This document shows positions 51,033-60,555 of a DNA stretch of 64,000 bases, piece after piece. Below the pieces are notes generated by a model. The model was not told the origin of the DNA. It was given only the letters and a program-made list of their open reading frames with translations, and made no database searches. The stretch covers positions 21,314 through 85,313 of the forward strand of contig DAOTUD010000037.1 of assembly GCA_034437275.1 (NCBI GenBank). Reading direction: 5' to 3'. The first letter of the stretch is position 1. Each line of letters opens with the position of its first letter. Source of the stretch: TC-15 sp034437275 (GTDB lineage: Bacteria; Chloroflexota; Anaerolineae; Aggregatilineales; Aggregatilineaceae). A program made the position numbers and the translations under genes.

Positions 51033-53651
51033 ATGAACTATCTTTCTCACATCAACGCCGCGCGTATCCTGCTTGCCCAAAGCGATCCGGATGCCATGCA
51101 GCACGCCGCCCGCATCCTGGAGGATAGGGGCTACAACATTCACAAAGCGTATTATGTCGGGGATGCACTGTTTGCCCTGGAGCATAACCGCTTCGATCTG
51201 GCTGTAATCGACCCCACAATGACCGGGCCCGATCAGCACACGTTGGTGGAACAACTAGACCGCTTTGGCCCGCTGCGCTGGATCGCGCTGGTGGATGACG
51301 GCATGTCCGCGCAGCAGTTCACCCAACGCGGGGCTTTTGCTTGTATCAAGCGCTCAAGCTCGCCGGCGTGGTGGCGGCGTCAGATTGAAGACGCGCTGCA
51401 AACGACTGATATCCCTGGGCAAACCACCGCGCCCGCTTCCGGTGAGGAAGACGACATTCGTCACATCCTGGAGCGCCAGCTCGTTGAGCAGCAAACACTC
51501 TCTGCGCTGGCCCGGTCGTTGAGTGCGGTGTTGGACCTCGACGTGCTGCTGACACAGGTGGTCGACGCGGCAGTGCGGCTCAGTAACGCCGAGGAGGGCC
51601 TGCTGCTGCTGCCCGAAGAAGAGGGAAAGGCGTTGTATGTGCGCGCGTTTAAGGGCATCGACAGCGAAACGGCGCGCAATTTTCGCATCAGGACCCGCGA
51701 CACGCTGGCAGGCCGCGTGTTTCAGTCCGGCGAGCCGATCCTGATCGGTGACCAGGGGTGGCAGAAGGTCAAGACCGAGTATCTCGTCAAGTCGCTGCTG
51801 TATGTGCCCCTCTCGATTAAAGGCGAAATTATCGGCGTGTTGGGCGTCAATAACAAAGTGGCGGAGCGTACCTTTAACCAACACGATTCCGAACTGCTGC
51901 AAGACCTGGCTGCCCACGCCGCGATTGCCATCGAAAACGCGCGCTTGTATGAAGAAAGCGTGCTGCGTACCCGGGAATTGAGCACGCTGGTCCAGGCGGG
52001 CGAAGCGGCAAATTCCACGCTCGCCACCGACCGGGTGTTGTCGATCATTGCCGGGCAGTTGATCGGCGCGCTCGAAGTCACCCAATGCTACATTTGCGAG
52101 TGGCCGTCGCAGACGGACAAGCTCAACCCGCTGGCGGTGCGTTACCGGTCGTTGTGGCCACCACGAGAGGGTCCCATCCTGCAGATGGACGCGCATCCGG
52201 CGCTGAAAGAAGCGCTGCAGCGCCGCCAGATGGCGTTCGCAACGCCCGCACTGCCCCCGGATACAGATACCGTCGCCTGGCTGCCCCATCGCTATCATGC
52301 GCAAAGCGTGGTCTATCTGCCGATCTTTGTGCAGGATCGCCCGCTGGGCGTTTTGCTCCTGTATCGCATACACCAGCCGTACCCCAAGCAGGAACCGCCG
52401 CCGTATAAACACTACCGCCAGCTCCAACAGTTAGCCCTCGACATGCTGCTCGCCCTGTCTGCTGAAGACGCAGCCTCCGAGGATCGGGCGCTGTTTCGCA
52501 TTACGCGCCAGATCAACCAACTGGCCGAAGCGGATTGGTGCGAGGTTGCTTTGTGGATGGAAGACGAGTTCCACGTCATGTTGTCCAGCGGTGAAGCAGT
52601 ATGGCGCAAAGCGGCCCCGCTGAGCATCGCGCTGGAGCCGTTCGCCCCCCTCCAACAGGTATTGATGACACAGCAGCCGGTTACCGGGCATACTGCTGAC
52701 AGCCTGCCCGGATTGGCGGCGGCGGGTCTCGGCACCAGCTTTTTGAGCGTGCCGTTGGTGATAAAGGGGGATACAGCGGGGCTGGTGCTGCTGGTGGATA
52801 CGCTGCACAAACGCAGTTTCTCCCAGCGCGAAAAGGACCTGGCCCAGGCATTGATCTTACAGGCGGCCAACGCCCTGGACAATGCGCGTTTGTTCCGCGA
52901 TCTGGAACTCAGCCTGGAAGAACTGCACCGCACCCAAAGCAAGCTGGTCCAGACGGCGCGACTCTCGGCGATGGGCGAGTTGGCGGCGGCGGTAGCGCAC
53001 CAGATCAATAATCCTCTCACCACGATCCTGGGGGACACCGAGCTGATCATGCAGGATTTGCCGCCGGATGACCCCAACATGGAAAGCGTAGAAGCGATCC
53101 TGCGGGCCGGCAAACGCGCGCACGAAGTGGTGCGCCGGCTGCTGACGATGGCACGCCAGCACGCCCCGGATGACACGTTCGAGGCGGTGGATGTGAACGT
53201 GAGCATCCGCAATACATTAACCCTGGTCAAGAGCCACATTCAGCAGGGCAGTGTCGATCTGCGGGTCAGGCTGGCTGACGACCTGCTGCCGGTGTTGTGT
53301 ATTCGCGGCGAACTGGAAGATGTTTGGCTCAATTTGCTGCTCAACGCGCGCGATGCCGTCACCGATCGGGAGACGCCTGTCATTGGGATCGCTTCCCAAC
53401 ATCAGGGCGATCATGTTATGGTTGAGGTGTGGGATAATGGGATTGGTATTTCGGCAGAGCAAACCGAACACATCTTCGAACCTTTCTTCACAACCAAACC
53501 CAGCGGTGAAGGCACCGGACTCGGCTTGCACATTTGCTGCCAGATCATTGAAAAGTGCCGGGGTAGCATAAGTGTGCAGAGTGCATATAATGAAGGCACT
53601 TGTTTTACTATATACTTACCAGTTTATCGTGGGCAGGATGTTGCGGTATGA
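51033..53651 (+). CDS. Soluble sensor histidine kinase with pseudo-receiver and GAF domains
   Basis: 872 residues with no membrane segment. An N-terminal receiver-like region (about 8-130) keeps Asp in VIDPTMTG and Lys in CIKRSS but has only one acidic residue where receivers have two (AQSDPD). Three GAF-like domains follow (about 155-310, 325-480, 490-630). Then come HisKA with phospho-acceptor His656 in AAAVAHQINNPLTTILG and an HATPase domain with the N box LLLNARDA, the G1 box VEVWDNGIGI and the G2 box GEGTGLGLHI. It overlaps the first response regulator gene by ATGA, so they are a cognate pair. The GAF domains imply a cytoplasmic ligand or redox input. Confidence 0.9.
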   Translation: MNYLSHINAARILLAQSDPDAMQHAARILEDRGYNIHKAYYVGDALFALEHNRFDLAVIDPTMTGPDQHTLVEQLDRFGPLRWIALVDDGMSAQQFTQRGAFACIKRSSSPAWWRRQIEDALQTTDIPGQTTAPASGEEDDIRHILERQLVEQQTLSALARSLSAVLDLDVLLTQVVDAAVRLSNAEEGLLLLPEEEGKALYVRAFKGIDSETARNFRIRTRDTLAGRVFQSGEPILIGDQGWQKVKTEYLVKSLLYVPLSIKGEIIGVLGVNNKVAERTFNQHDSELLQDLAAHAAIAIENARLYEESVLRTRELSTLVQAGEAANSTLATDRVLSIIAGQLIGALEVTQCYICEWPSQTDKLNPLAVRYRSLWPPREGPILQMDAHPALKEALQRRQMAFATPALPPDTDTVAWLPHRYHAQSVVYLPIFVQDRPLGVLLLYRIHQPYPKQEPPPYKHYRQLQQLALDMLLALSAEDAASEDRALFRITRQINQLAEADWCEVALWMEDEFHVMLSSGEAVWRKAAPLSIALEPFAPLQQVLMTQQPVTGHTADSLPGLAAAGLGTSFLSVPLVIKGDTAGLVLLVDTLHKRSFSQREKDLAQALILQAANALDNARLFRDLELSLEELHRTQSKLVQTARLSAMGELAAAVAHQINNPLTTILGDTELIMQDLPPDDPNMESVEAILRAGKRAHEVVRRLLTMARQHAPDDTFEAVDVNVSIRNTLTLVKSHIQQGSVDLRVRLADDLLPVLCIRGELEDVWLNLLLNARDAVTDRETPVIGIASQHQGDHVMVEVWDNGIGISAEQTEHIFEPFFTTKPSGEGTGLGLHICCQIIEKCRGSISVQSAYNEGTCFTIYLPVYRGQDVAV

Positions 53652-54349
53652 ACAAGCCGTATATTTTAGCCGTAGATGACGATCCAGACGTATTGGGCAC
53701 CCTGGCCCGTGCGCTGACTCGGGAGGGATTCGAGGTCGGGCGCGCGACGTCGGGCTTTGACGCGCTCAAGATGCTTTCCGAACGCAAGCCCGATTTGTTG
53801 ATTCTCGACATCATCATGCCCGGTCTTGACGGGCTGACCGTTTGTCGGAAAATCCGCGCCGATAACCAGTACAGCGACCTGACCATTTTGTTCCTCACGG
53901 CACGCGGGCAGACCGACGATATTGTGGCCGGGCTGGATGCGGGGGGCGATGATTATGTCGTCAAGCCGTTCGACCTGGCCGAACTCACGGCGCGGGTCCG
54001 CGCGCTGGTCCGCCGGGGCCAACGGCACGCGATCATCGAAAGCCCTGTCCTTACCATCGGGCCACTGGTGCTGGATTCGAACACACACCAGGTCAGCATC
54101 AACGATCAACCTCCGATCCAACTCACTTCGACGGAGCATCGACTGCTGCGCTATCTGCTGGAGCACGTCAACCAGGCGCTTTCGCCCCAGCATTTGCTCG
54201 AGGCAGTCTGGGATTATCCGCCCAGCACCGGCGATCCTGACCTGGTACGCGCGCATGTCCGCAACCTGCGGGCCAAGCTGCACGCCCAGGATTCCGACGT
54301 CCAGTTGATCCGCACGATTCACGGGGTAGGGTATATGATCGCCGAGTAG
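53648..54349 (+). CDS. OmpR/PhoB-type response regulator
   Basis: 233 residues. The receiver domain has the acidic pair in AVDDDPDV, phospho-acceptor Asp in LILDIIMPG, and Lys in VVKPFDLAEL. The C-terminal winged helix (TSTEHRLLRYLLEHVN, VRAHVRNLRAKL, IRTIHGVGYMI) is of the OmpR type. Start at 53648, overlapping the kinase stop (ATGA). It should be phosphorylated by the kinase upstream. Confidence 0.94.
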   Translation: MNKPYILAVDDDPDVLGTLARALTREGFEVGRATSGFDALKMLSERKPDLLILDIIMPGLDGLTVCRKIRADNQYSDLTILFLTARGQTDDIVAGLDAGGDDYVVKPFDLAELTARVRALVRRGQRHAIIESPVLTIGPLVLDSNTHQVSINDQPPIQLTSTEHRLLRYLLEHVNQALSPQHLLEAVWDYPPSTGDPDLVRAHVRNLRAKLHAQDSDVQLIRTIHGVGYMIAE

Positions 54350-54388
54350 TCCGCGGCATTTTCACATAACTTTCATGGTTATACCGGC

Positions 54389-54394
54389 TATAAT
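54389..54394 (+). promoter_or_regulatory. Possible -10 element before the second response regulator
   Basis: A consensus TATAAT at 54389-54394, 67 bases before the ATG at 54462, inside a 112-base gap with AT-rich sequence. No good -35 hexamer at the right distance. Confidence 0.3.
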
Positions 54395-54461
54395 CAGCGT
54401 TTGTGGCTTATACTAAGTCCAAGCGCTGGTCTTTTATGAGTCAATAGAGTTCGGTATATAT

Positions 54462-55187
54462 ATGTCAGAGAACCCTGCAAGCCCCGCAATTATCCTGGCC
54501 GTCGATGACGATTCCGATGTCCGTGCGACCATTGGCCGCACACTACGAAAAGAGGGGCATTCTGTTATTGAAGCGCCCAATGCACAGTCGGCTTTGCAAT
54601 TGGCTCGTGAATATCGTCCAGATGTCATTATTTTAGATATTATGATGGCGGATATGAATGGTTTTGAACTGTGTGCCAATCTGCGCAAGATGCCCTTCAT
54701 CGACTATACTCCCATTCTGTTCCTGAGCGTGCACCAAAGCGCGCAATATGTCGCCAAAGCGCTTGACTGTGGGGGGGATGATTATTTGCGCAAGCCGTTT
54801 GTGGCCCGCGAACTCAAGGCACGCATCCGCGCGCTGCTGCGACGCTCGCCACTCAAGACGGCGCAAGAGCAGGCGCTGCTCGCGCTGGACCCGAACGGAA
54901 AGCATGTACGAGTCAACAACCAGGCCATTTCGCTTACCCCCACCGAATTTATGCTGCTGGAGCATCTGTGCCAGCACGCCGACAATCACCATCCGGCGTC
55001 GAAGCTGCTCGAAACGCTGTGGAAGTATCCGCCTGGCGACGGCGATCCGGCCCTGGTGCGCAACCATATTCGCAATTTACGACGCAAAATTGAGCAAGAC
55101 CCCGAACACCCCACGATCATTCAATCGCTGCATGGCCGGGGCTACACCATCAACGCCGAGGTGCTCGTCCTCAACCCAGTACGCTGA
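54462..55187 (+). CDS. Second OmpR/PhoB-type response regulator
   Basis: 241 residues. Receiver motifs: LAVDDDSDV, phospho-acceptor in IILDIMMADMNG, Lys in LRKPFVAREL. Winged helix: LTPTEFMLLEHLCQHA, RNHIRNLRRKI, IQSLHGRGYTI. Paralogous to the regulator just upstream but with a longer gap and no separate kinase gene; it may share the same kinase or be an orphan. Its position before the TadE/TadG genes makes them candidate targets. Confidence 0.93.
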   Translation: MSENPASPAIILAVDDDSDVRATIGRTLRKEGHSVIEAPNAQSALQLAREYRPDVIILDIMMADMNGFELCANLRKMPFIDYTPILFLSVHQSAQYVAKALDCGGDDYLRKPFVARELKARIRALLRRSPLKTAQEQALLALDPNGKHVRVNNQAISLTPTEFMLLEHLCQHADNHHPASKLLETLWKYPPGDGDPALVRNHIRNLRRKIEQDPEHPTIIQSLHGRGYTINAEVLVLNPVR

Positions 55188-55227
55188 CAAATCCTTATAA
55201 ACTCCTCACAATTGGATACAAGGCATG

Positions 55228-55277
55228 TGGTATTATTCAGATAAGGGACAGTGATTGTCCCTTAATCTGGTATTATT
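55228..55277 (+). promoter_or_regulatory. Direct repeats flanking a hairpin upstream of the TadE-like gene
   Basis: TGGTATTATT occurs exactly twice (55228-55237 and 55268-55277), 40 bases apart. Between them AGATAAGGGACA pairs with TGTCCCTTAATCT across a five-base loop (55239-55268) with one bulge. The second repeat ends 24 bases before the start codon at 55302. It could be an operator pair for a response regulator, or a terminator/attenuator hairpin after the preceding gene. Confidence 0.5.
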
Positions 55278-55301
55278 GGCTGAAGTTGTTGAGGTGACAA
55301 T

Positions 55302-56264
55302 ATGCGCGCCGTATTCAAACGAATAGTAGCAATCTTGGACGGCACGCCTACCGGCAACCGAGGGCAAAGCCTGGTCGAACTCACGTTGACCCTGCCGATT
55401 TTGATGGTTATGCTCCTGGGGCTGACGGAGATCGGCTGGTATGCCAACAACTACCTGACCCTGCTGGATGTTGTCCGCGAGGCAGGGCGTTTTGGCGCAA
55501 CCAAAGACCCGACGCTGTGGGCTGATGGCGAGGAATTGAATTACAGCCGTTTAGATTGCGAGGAAATCTCAACCGTTTACGACAAATTACCGTTTGAGAA
55601 TAACACGTCACCGGTTGGGCCTGGGACCGAATATGGATACTCGGACCGAGGTGAGCGCAATATCGGTTATTATGATGGCGTGGCGTGCTCTGTGATCTCG
55701 AACATGGCCCCGCTGACATTTGACGATGATACCGATGATATCGTGGTGTCCGTGTTTTCTTATGTGGTTGTCAATCGCGGCACCCCCAATGCCGAAATCC
55801 GCATTGTAGGCCGCTATCCGGCCCGCGCGAACGAGTGCGAAGGGGATGACGCTTACGATCCCTTCGATTGGCGCGGTCCTTTGCCGACCGATGGCCCCAA
55901 CGGCAGCGGCAGCGATCCGGACGAATACAGCTCGCTCTATGATGCTGAATGGGACAACATCCGGGGCTATGTCTTCCGGGGGAACCACTCGATGGACTAT
56001 GGCGGGGCGAGACGCTGCCTGGGGTCGGAGTTCTCGACGGCATCTGTGCAAGATATGCTCAATTTCGAGGGCAGCAGCGATCAGGTGCGGCAGTTAGAGC
56101 AAGCCAGTCCCTATGGCCTGGTGTTGGTCGAAGTTTTTTGGGAGCACCAACAGTTGCTCGGGCTGCCCTGGTTCAACTTTGGCCCCTTAAGCAATACGCA
56201 AACCATCCATGTCTGGACATTCTTCCCGGTCTCGGCTGCCGAACCGGACCTTCAAGGCTATTAA
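55302..56264 (+). CDS. TadE-like pilin-related protein
   Basis: 320 residues. The N-terminal segment RGQSLVELTLTLPILMVMLLGLTEIGW is the TadE/TadG membrane anchor with the Gly-Gln and the Glu at +5. The remaining 260 residues are extracellular with many acidic and Tyr residues and an alpha/beta or beta-rich composition; no motif is recognised. It is followed by two related anchor proteins, all in one direction and 20-25 bases apart, so a single transcript is likely. Confidence 0.85.
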   Translation: MRAVFKRIVAILDGTPTGNRGQSLVELTLTLPILMVMLLGLTEIGWYANNYLTLLDVVREAGRFGATKDPTLWADGEELNYSRLDCEEISTVYDKLPFENNTSPVGPGTEYGYSDRGERNIGYYDGVACSVISNMAPLTFDDDTDDIVVSVFSYVVVNRGTPNAEIRIVGRYPARANECEGDDAYDPFDWRGPLPTDGPNGSGSDPDEYSSLYDAEWDNIRGYVFRGNHSMDYGGARRCLGSEFSTASVQDMLNFEGSSDQVRQLEQASPYGLVLVEVFWEHQQLLGLPWFNFGPLSNTQTIHVWTFFPVSAAEPDLQGY

Positions 56265-56286
56265 GCAGCTCAGCACGAGGTTTTCA

Positions 56287-58323
56287 ATGAAAAGAATCAT
56301 ACTTGAGAACCCCCTCTCGAAACGATTACGGCGCAGCCAGCGCGGGCAGTCCATCGTGCTGATGGCGTTCGCGTTCATCGCGTTAATTGCATTTGTCGGG
56401 CTGGTGACAGACCTGGCGCTGCTCTTTGTGCGCTATGCCGCGCTGCGCCGGGCAGTGGACTCGGCGGCGATTGCAGCCGCAGGGCAGATTCGCGAGGGGA
56501 CGGATTACGGCGAAGTCACCGTTGCGGCCAAGCAATACATCGAGCTTCATAACCTCGAAGCCGATAGCATCCTGGTCGAGACGTGTGAAACCGACATCTA
56601 CCAATGGCGTGAAGGGCTGGGCCACTGGGAAGGCGATCCGCATCCCGAAGGTCTCTATCCTGCGCCGGTGAGCCAACATATGCCGGAAACCGAGTTATGT
56701 GATTGGGACAACCCCCACAAGCTGGTACGGGTGAGCGCCCAGGTCCAGTCGCCGACGACATTCCTGGGGCTGATTGGCGTCGAGGATATTACACTCGAGG
56801 CCACCTCTGTCTCGGAGACGGCGGTGCTTGATATTGCCCTGGTGATCGACACATCCGAGTCAATGTCGAACCAGACATCGATCTCAGATTACACTGGTGT
56901 CGGGCTGGGGCCGAATCCGGGCGGTGGAGCGATGTCCATCCGGGCTGAGTGTGTGTCTGATACGGGCGAGATTCCAAACTCGCGCGAGCGCTGGGCCGGG
57001 TGTTGTAACGATCCCGGGACCGGCAATGTGGGCGATGGCTCGGTCCAGAGCAACGGGGTCGAGGTGCCCAATGGCCTGATCTGGCACGACACTAACGGCA
57101 ACTCGATGTACGATGGGGCAGCCGAAAATGGGTTGGCCAGCAACGTGGCGCAAAGCAGCAACCTCTTCGACCCGGCAGGCTATAACTTTACGACATTGGT
57201 GTGCAACCCCTTTAAGGACGTAAAAGACGCGGCGCGGATGTTCATCAAGCGCCTGGACTTTGTGCGCGGGGATCGCGTGGTGTTGGTGACCTTTGACCGC
57301 GCGGGTGTGCCCTACGATCCGGACGGCACCGGGCCGCTGCGCCCGCTGCTGCGCAGCGAAGCGGCTGCCATCAACACGTTAAACACCAAGATCGGGGTGC
57401 GCATTAACCCGACCGGTTTCCACAATGTGTGTCCCGAATACAATTCGGCGCTGGCGGAGTGGCAGTCGTTCTTGAATGGCGATATTCCAGAGCCGGATGT
57501 GCGTCCCATGGCTTATGAGTCCATCGCCCCGTGTGGCAATACCAACGTCGGCGGCGGTATCCTGGCGGCCAACAATGCGCTGACCGACCCGGTCGACGTG
57601 CGACGCGAAGCCGTGTGGGTGATGATCGTGCTCAGCGACGGGGCAGCGAATGTGACCAACCCGACGGCTGGCGTGGGCAGCACCGAATACGGGTTCTATG
57701 GCTATTGTCCCTGGTGGACGTTCTGCGACTTAGGGCCTGGTGACCCGTATGATGCCGGTAACCCGGTCTATCATTGGCCCGAATGTACCGAAAACAACCC
57801 GGACCAAACGGAGCTGGCGTTCCCGATCTGTAACGACAACGAGCCGGATACGCGCCATTTCTGTCTGGACTGGGATACCGGGCAGCCTGAACCGGGAAAT
57901 ACGGAGTGTGGGGTGGCAGGTCATTACGACGCGGATGATTACGCGCGGGATATGGCCGACTTCGCCGGCCTGATCCAGGTATCGGCGACCGGTAAACCGG
58001 GTAACTTTATCGCCATGTTTGCTATCGCGTTTGGCAACGATGTCGTCAATGAACCAACTGGCGCGCCCCTGCTGCGCTATATCGCCGATGCGGGGGACAA
58101 CGGCTTCATCGACAATAACCTCCAGCAAGACTGGCGCGATAACAAACAACTCGACTATTCTCCAGGGTCCTACCCACCCAGCTTTGGCGAAATGGGACCT
58201 TGCGAAGATGAGTCTGATCCGCGGACGCAATGTGGGCAGTACTATTTTGCGACCGATCTGGCTTCGCTAAACGAAGTTTTTGAGGAAATTGCGGGGCGAC
58301 TGTTTACCCGTATTTCCCGCTAA
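56287..58323 (+). CDS. TadG-like protein with von Willebrand A domain
   Basis: 678 residues. Anchor: SQRGQSIVLMAFAFIALIAF, then VRYAALRRAVDSAAIAAAGQ as in TadG. Residues about 180-640 contain a VWA-type domain with the MIDAS start VIDTSESMS and a downstream IVLSDGAANVT. A large insert rich in Cys, Asn and Gly lies within the domain. The start at 56287 has GAGG upstream; an in-frame ATG at 56209 lies within the previous gene. Probably a metal-dependent adhesion component of a Tad-like surface structure. Confidence 0.86.
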   Translation: MKRIILENPLSKRLRRSQRGQSIVLMAFAFIALIAFVGLVTDLALLFVRYAALRRAVDSAAIAAAGQIREGTDYGEVTVAAKQYIELHNLEADSILVETCETDIYQWREGLGHWEGDPHPEGLYPAPVSQHMPETELCDWDNPHKLVRVSAQVQSPTTFLGLIGVEDITLEATSVSETAVLDIALVIDTSESMSNQTSISDYTGVGLGPNPGGGAMSIRAECVSDTGEIPNSRERWAGCCNDPGTGNVGDGSVQSNGVEVPNGLIWHDTNGNSMYDGAAENGLASNVAQSSNLFDPAGYNFTTLVCNPFKDVKDAARMFIKRLDFVRGDRVVLVTFDRAGVPYDPDGTGPLRPLLRSEAAAINTLNTKIGVRINPTGFHNVCPEYNSALAEWQSFLNGDIPEPDVRPMAYESIAPCGNTNVGGGILAANNALTDPVDVRREAVWVMIVLSDGAANVTNPTAGVGSTEYGFYGYCPWWTFCDLGPGDPYDAGNPVYHWPECTENNPDQTELAFPICNDNEPDTRHFCLDWDTGQPEPGNTECGVAGHYDADDYARDMADFAGLIQVSATGKPGNFIAMFAIAFGNDVVNEPTGAPLLRYIADAGDNGFIDNNLQQDWRDNKQLDYSPGSYPPSFGEMGPCEDESDPRTQCGQYYFATDLASLNEVFEEIAGRLFTRISR

Positions 58324-58347
58324 AGCTGTAAAGAAGGGGGCTTCTTT

Positions 58348-60462
58348 ATGAACCCATCACAAGATCAAGCGACGACCCAGCACAGGAGTCGGGGGCAAAC
58401 GCTCGTTGAGTTCGCCTTGACCCTGCCGATTTTGCTGTTGCTGATGTTCGGCGTTATCGAGTTTGCCCGGATTTTCCAGGCCTGGATCACGCTGCAAAAC
58501 GCAGCGCGCACAGCGGCGCGTTATGCCATTACCGGCCAATGGGATGAGTTCGCGGTTGCGGACATGATGAATTACTCTATTCCCGGCGGCCTCAGCCAGG
58601 AGCAAGCCAAAGATGTGGTGCTCGACGAACTGGTTCCTTGCCCAGGCGGGACGAACGACCCCATCTTCTACCAGCACTGGGGTCACCACTGCGAACCGGG
58701 TGACGAAGAGGACCAGGGGCTGCGCGTCGACCTGGCCCGCTTGCCGTCCATCGTCGAGGAAGCATACGTCGGTGCAGCAGGATTAGATGTGGCCGAAGGG
58801 AACTGGTATGTGGGCCTCAAGGATCAGAATGACGATACATACATTACGGAAACTGTCACCGAGAACGAACCGGGATGGTTCCATGTATGGATTTGCAGTT
58901 CGCGGCCCCCACTGTACGACACCAGCCAGGTGTCTCGCTATAAGGCCAGTGATGATCGCAGCGACCGTATCTGCGAAGTGACCGAAGGGATCAACATCGG
59001 CAACAACCAGTATGATGCCGGTGGGCCGGGTGACGCGGTGGAGATTGTTGTGTTCTTCAACCACCCGCTGATCACGCCGCTGGGGTTGGTGGACTACATC
59101 CAGTTGGAAGCCCGGCGCGTGATGATCAACGAGTCGTTCCGTTCGACGCGCGTGGTGAACTTGCCGCCGCAGTTGGCGCTGCCGACGTTTACCCCGTCCA
59201 ATACGCCGCTGCCCAGCAACACCCCGGCTCCTTCTGAGACGCCGCTGCCGACGGCGACGCCGACCAAGACGCCGACACCTGAGCCGTCCGAGACCATCAC
59301 CCCGACGCCCACCCCCGATTGTGCGCTGATCCAGATCGACAGCGTATGGATGGTGGACCGTTATCTGCGGATCAAGATCGACAACCAGAATACAGTGGCA
59401 CCGGTCTTCATCTCCGGAGCCGATATCGAGTGGAGCCAACATTCGCTCTACCCGCAGATGTATGCTGAAGAAATGAGCGTGCAGGGCCGCAGCCCCTTCT
59501 GGCGCGGGCCGGACTATAATCCGCCGACAAGCGCCGATAATACGGATACGGGCGATCCGACGTGGAATGAGGATGCGCCGTATTACAACCTCCGCCGCTT
59601 CGATGCGAGCCAGGCCACAACCTGGCAGATCAAATTATCGAACGGCCCGCCCGTGTTGAGCGACTACTTCATTCCGGGCAGTTTTGCCGGTACCAAGCTC
59701 TACTTCTCGACAGCGTGGGGCGGCAGCAGCAAGGATTGTACGGTGGAGTTGTCGGGGACTGAATACCCGACGCCGACGCCTGATAATCAGACGCCGACCG
59801 ACACATCGACCCCCATCTGCACGAACTATGAGGTAGAGTTCCAGGCGTTTGAGAATAATGGTGTGGTCCACTACGTGATCCGCAATACGGATGTCGCCCT
59901 GGCCTACATCACCGGCTTTAACATCGCCTGGAACACTTATGGCGAATCCAGGCCCCAGGTGTTGCTCGATTTCGTATCCGTCGGTGGGACGAATGCGTTT
60001 GATCCCTCGGCTGTCATGATCTGGGATGGCAGCGACAATTCGTCGCCTGCCACTGCTTCTGACGGGGACAGCACCTGGATCGTGAACGCGGCCATCGAAC
60101 CCGGGCAGGCGGTTGACGTCTGGATGGACTTCGACGGCACGTCAGGCCGGCTGGATACGGAGTTCGGTTACGAGATCTCCGACTTCAACGATACCGCATT
60201 TGAGATCAACTTTGCGTGCTACGAAGAAGCGCCGGACGAACCGACCCCGGTCAACACGTTGCCGCCTACAGATACGCTGACACCGTCGGACACGCCAATC
60301 CCCTCCGACACGCCAATTCCGTCGGATACACCGATCCCGTCCGATACACCAATCCCGTCGGACACGCCGCTCCCGTCCGATACGCCGCTCCCGTCCGATA
60401 CACCGATCCCGTCCGATACGCCTGAGCAGGATACGGCGACGCCGGTCAGCGGGTTCGACTAG
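58348..60462 (+). CDS. TadE-like anchored surface protein with two beta domains and Pro-Ser-Asp-Thr repeats
   Basis: 704 residues. Anchor: RGQTLVEFALTLPILLLLMFG. A pilin-like part reaches about residue 275. A Thr-Pro linker (TPSNTPLPSNTPAPSET) leads to two similar domains of about 150 residues, each beginning and ending with a Cys (DCALIQ to DCTVEL, then CTNYEVEF to NFACYEE), separated by a second Thr-Pro linker. The tail has eight PSDTPx units. This layout is a wall-spanning stalk with two binding domains. No binding motif is recognised. Confidence 0.8.
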   Translation: MNPSQDQATTQHRSRGQTLVEFALTLPILLLLMFGVIEFARIFQAWITLQNAARTAARYAITGQWDEFAVADMMNYSIPGGLSQEQAKDVVLDELVPCPGGTNDPIFYQHWGHHCEPGDEEDQGLRVDLARLPSIVEEAYVGAAGLDVAEGNWYVGLKDQNDDTYITETVTENEPGWFHVWICSSRPPLYDTSQVSRYKASDDRSDRICEVTEGINIGNNQYDAGGPGDAVEIVVFFNHPLITPLGLVDYIQLEARRVMINESFRSTRVVNLPPQLALPTFTPSNTPLPSNTPAPSETPLPTATPTKTPTPEPSETITPTPTPDCALIQIDSVWMVDRYLRIKIDNQNTVAPVFISGADIEWSQHSLYPQMYAEEMSVQGRSPFWRGPDYNPPTSADNTDTGDPTWNEDAPYYNLRRFDASQATTWQIKLSNGPPVLSDYFIPGSFAGTKLYFSTAWGGSSKDCTVELSGTEYPTPTPDNQTPTDTSTPICTNYEVEFQAFENNGVVHYVIRNTDVALAYITGFNIAWNTYGESRPQVLLDFVSVGGTNAFDPSAVMIWDGSDNSSPATASDGDSTWIVNAAIEPGQAVDVWMDFDGTSGRLDTEFGYEISDFNDTAFEINFACYEEAPDEPTPVNTLPPTDTLTPSDTPIPSDTPIPSDTPIPSDTPIPSDTPLPSDTPLPSDTPIPSDTPEQDTATPVSGFD
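60283..60426 (+). repeat. Eight 18-bp in-frame repeats coding PSDTPx
   Basis: Eight tandem 18-base units with scattered third-position differences, at the 3' end of the surface protein gene. Each codes Pro-Ser-Asp-Thr-Pro plus Ile, Leu or Glu. Copy number could change by slippage or recombination. Confidence 0.9.
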
Positions 60463-60496
60463 GCATCTGCTGTCCTGCTGTCCAATAAGCATACAC

Positions 60497-60525
60497 AAGC
60501 CCCGGCCTCACAGGCTGGGGCTTTT
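60497..60525. terminator. Terminator hairpin after the Tad-like genes
   Basis: AAGCCCCGGCCT (60497-60508) pairs with AGGCTGGGGCTT (60512-60523) with one G-T pair and a tight loop, ending in a short T run (TTTT at 60522-60525). It lies 35 bases after the stop of the surface protein gene and 31 bases from the end of the convergent DUF2085 gene. Confidence 0.75.
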
Positions 60526-60555
60526 CGTTGCTGCACCGTGCATTGGCGGTGATGG

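Noticed and set aside
60283..60426. Tandem repeats that might be read as a CRISPR array
   Set aside because: Units are contiguous 18-mers without spacers and code for an in-frame Pro-Ser-Asp-Thr tail; no cas genes are nearby.
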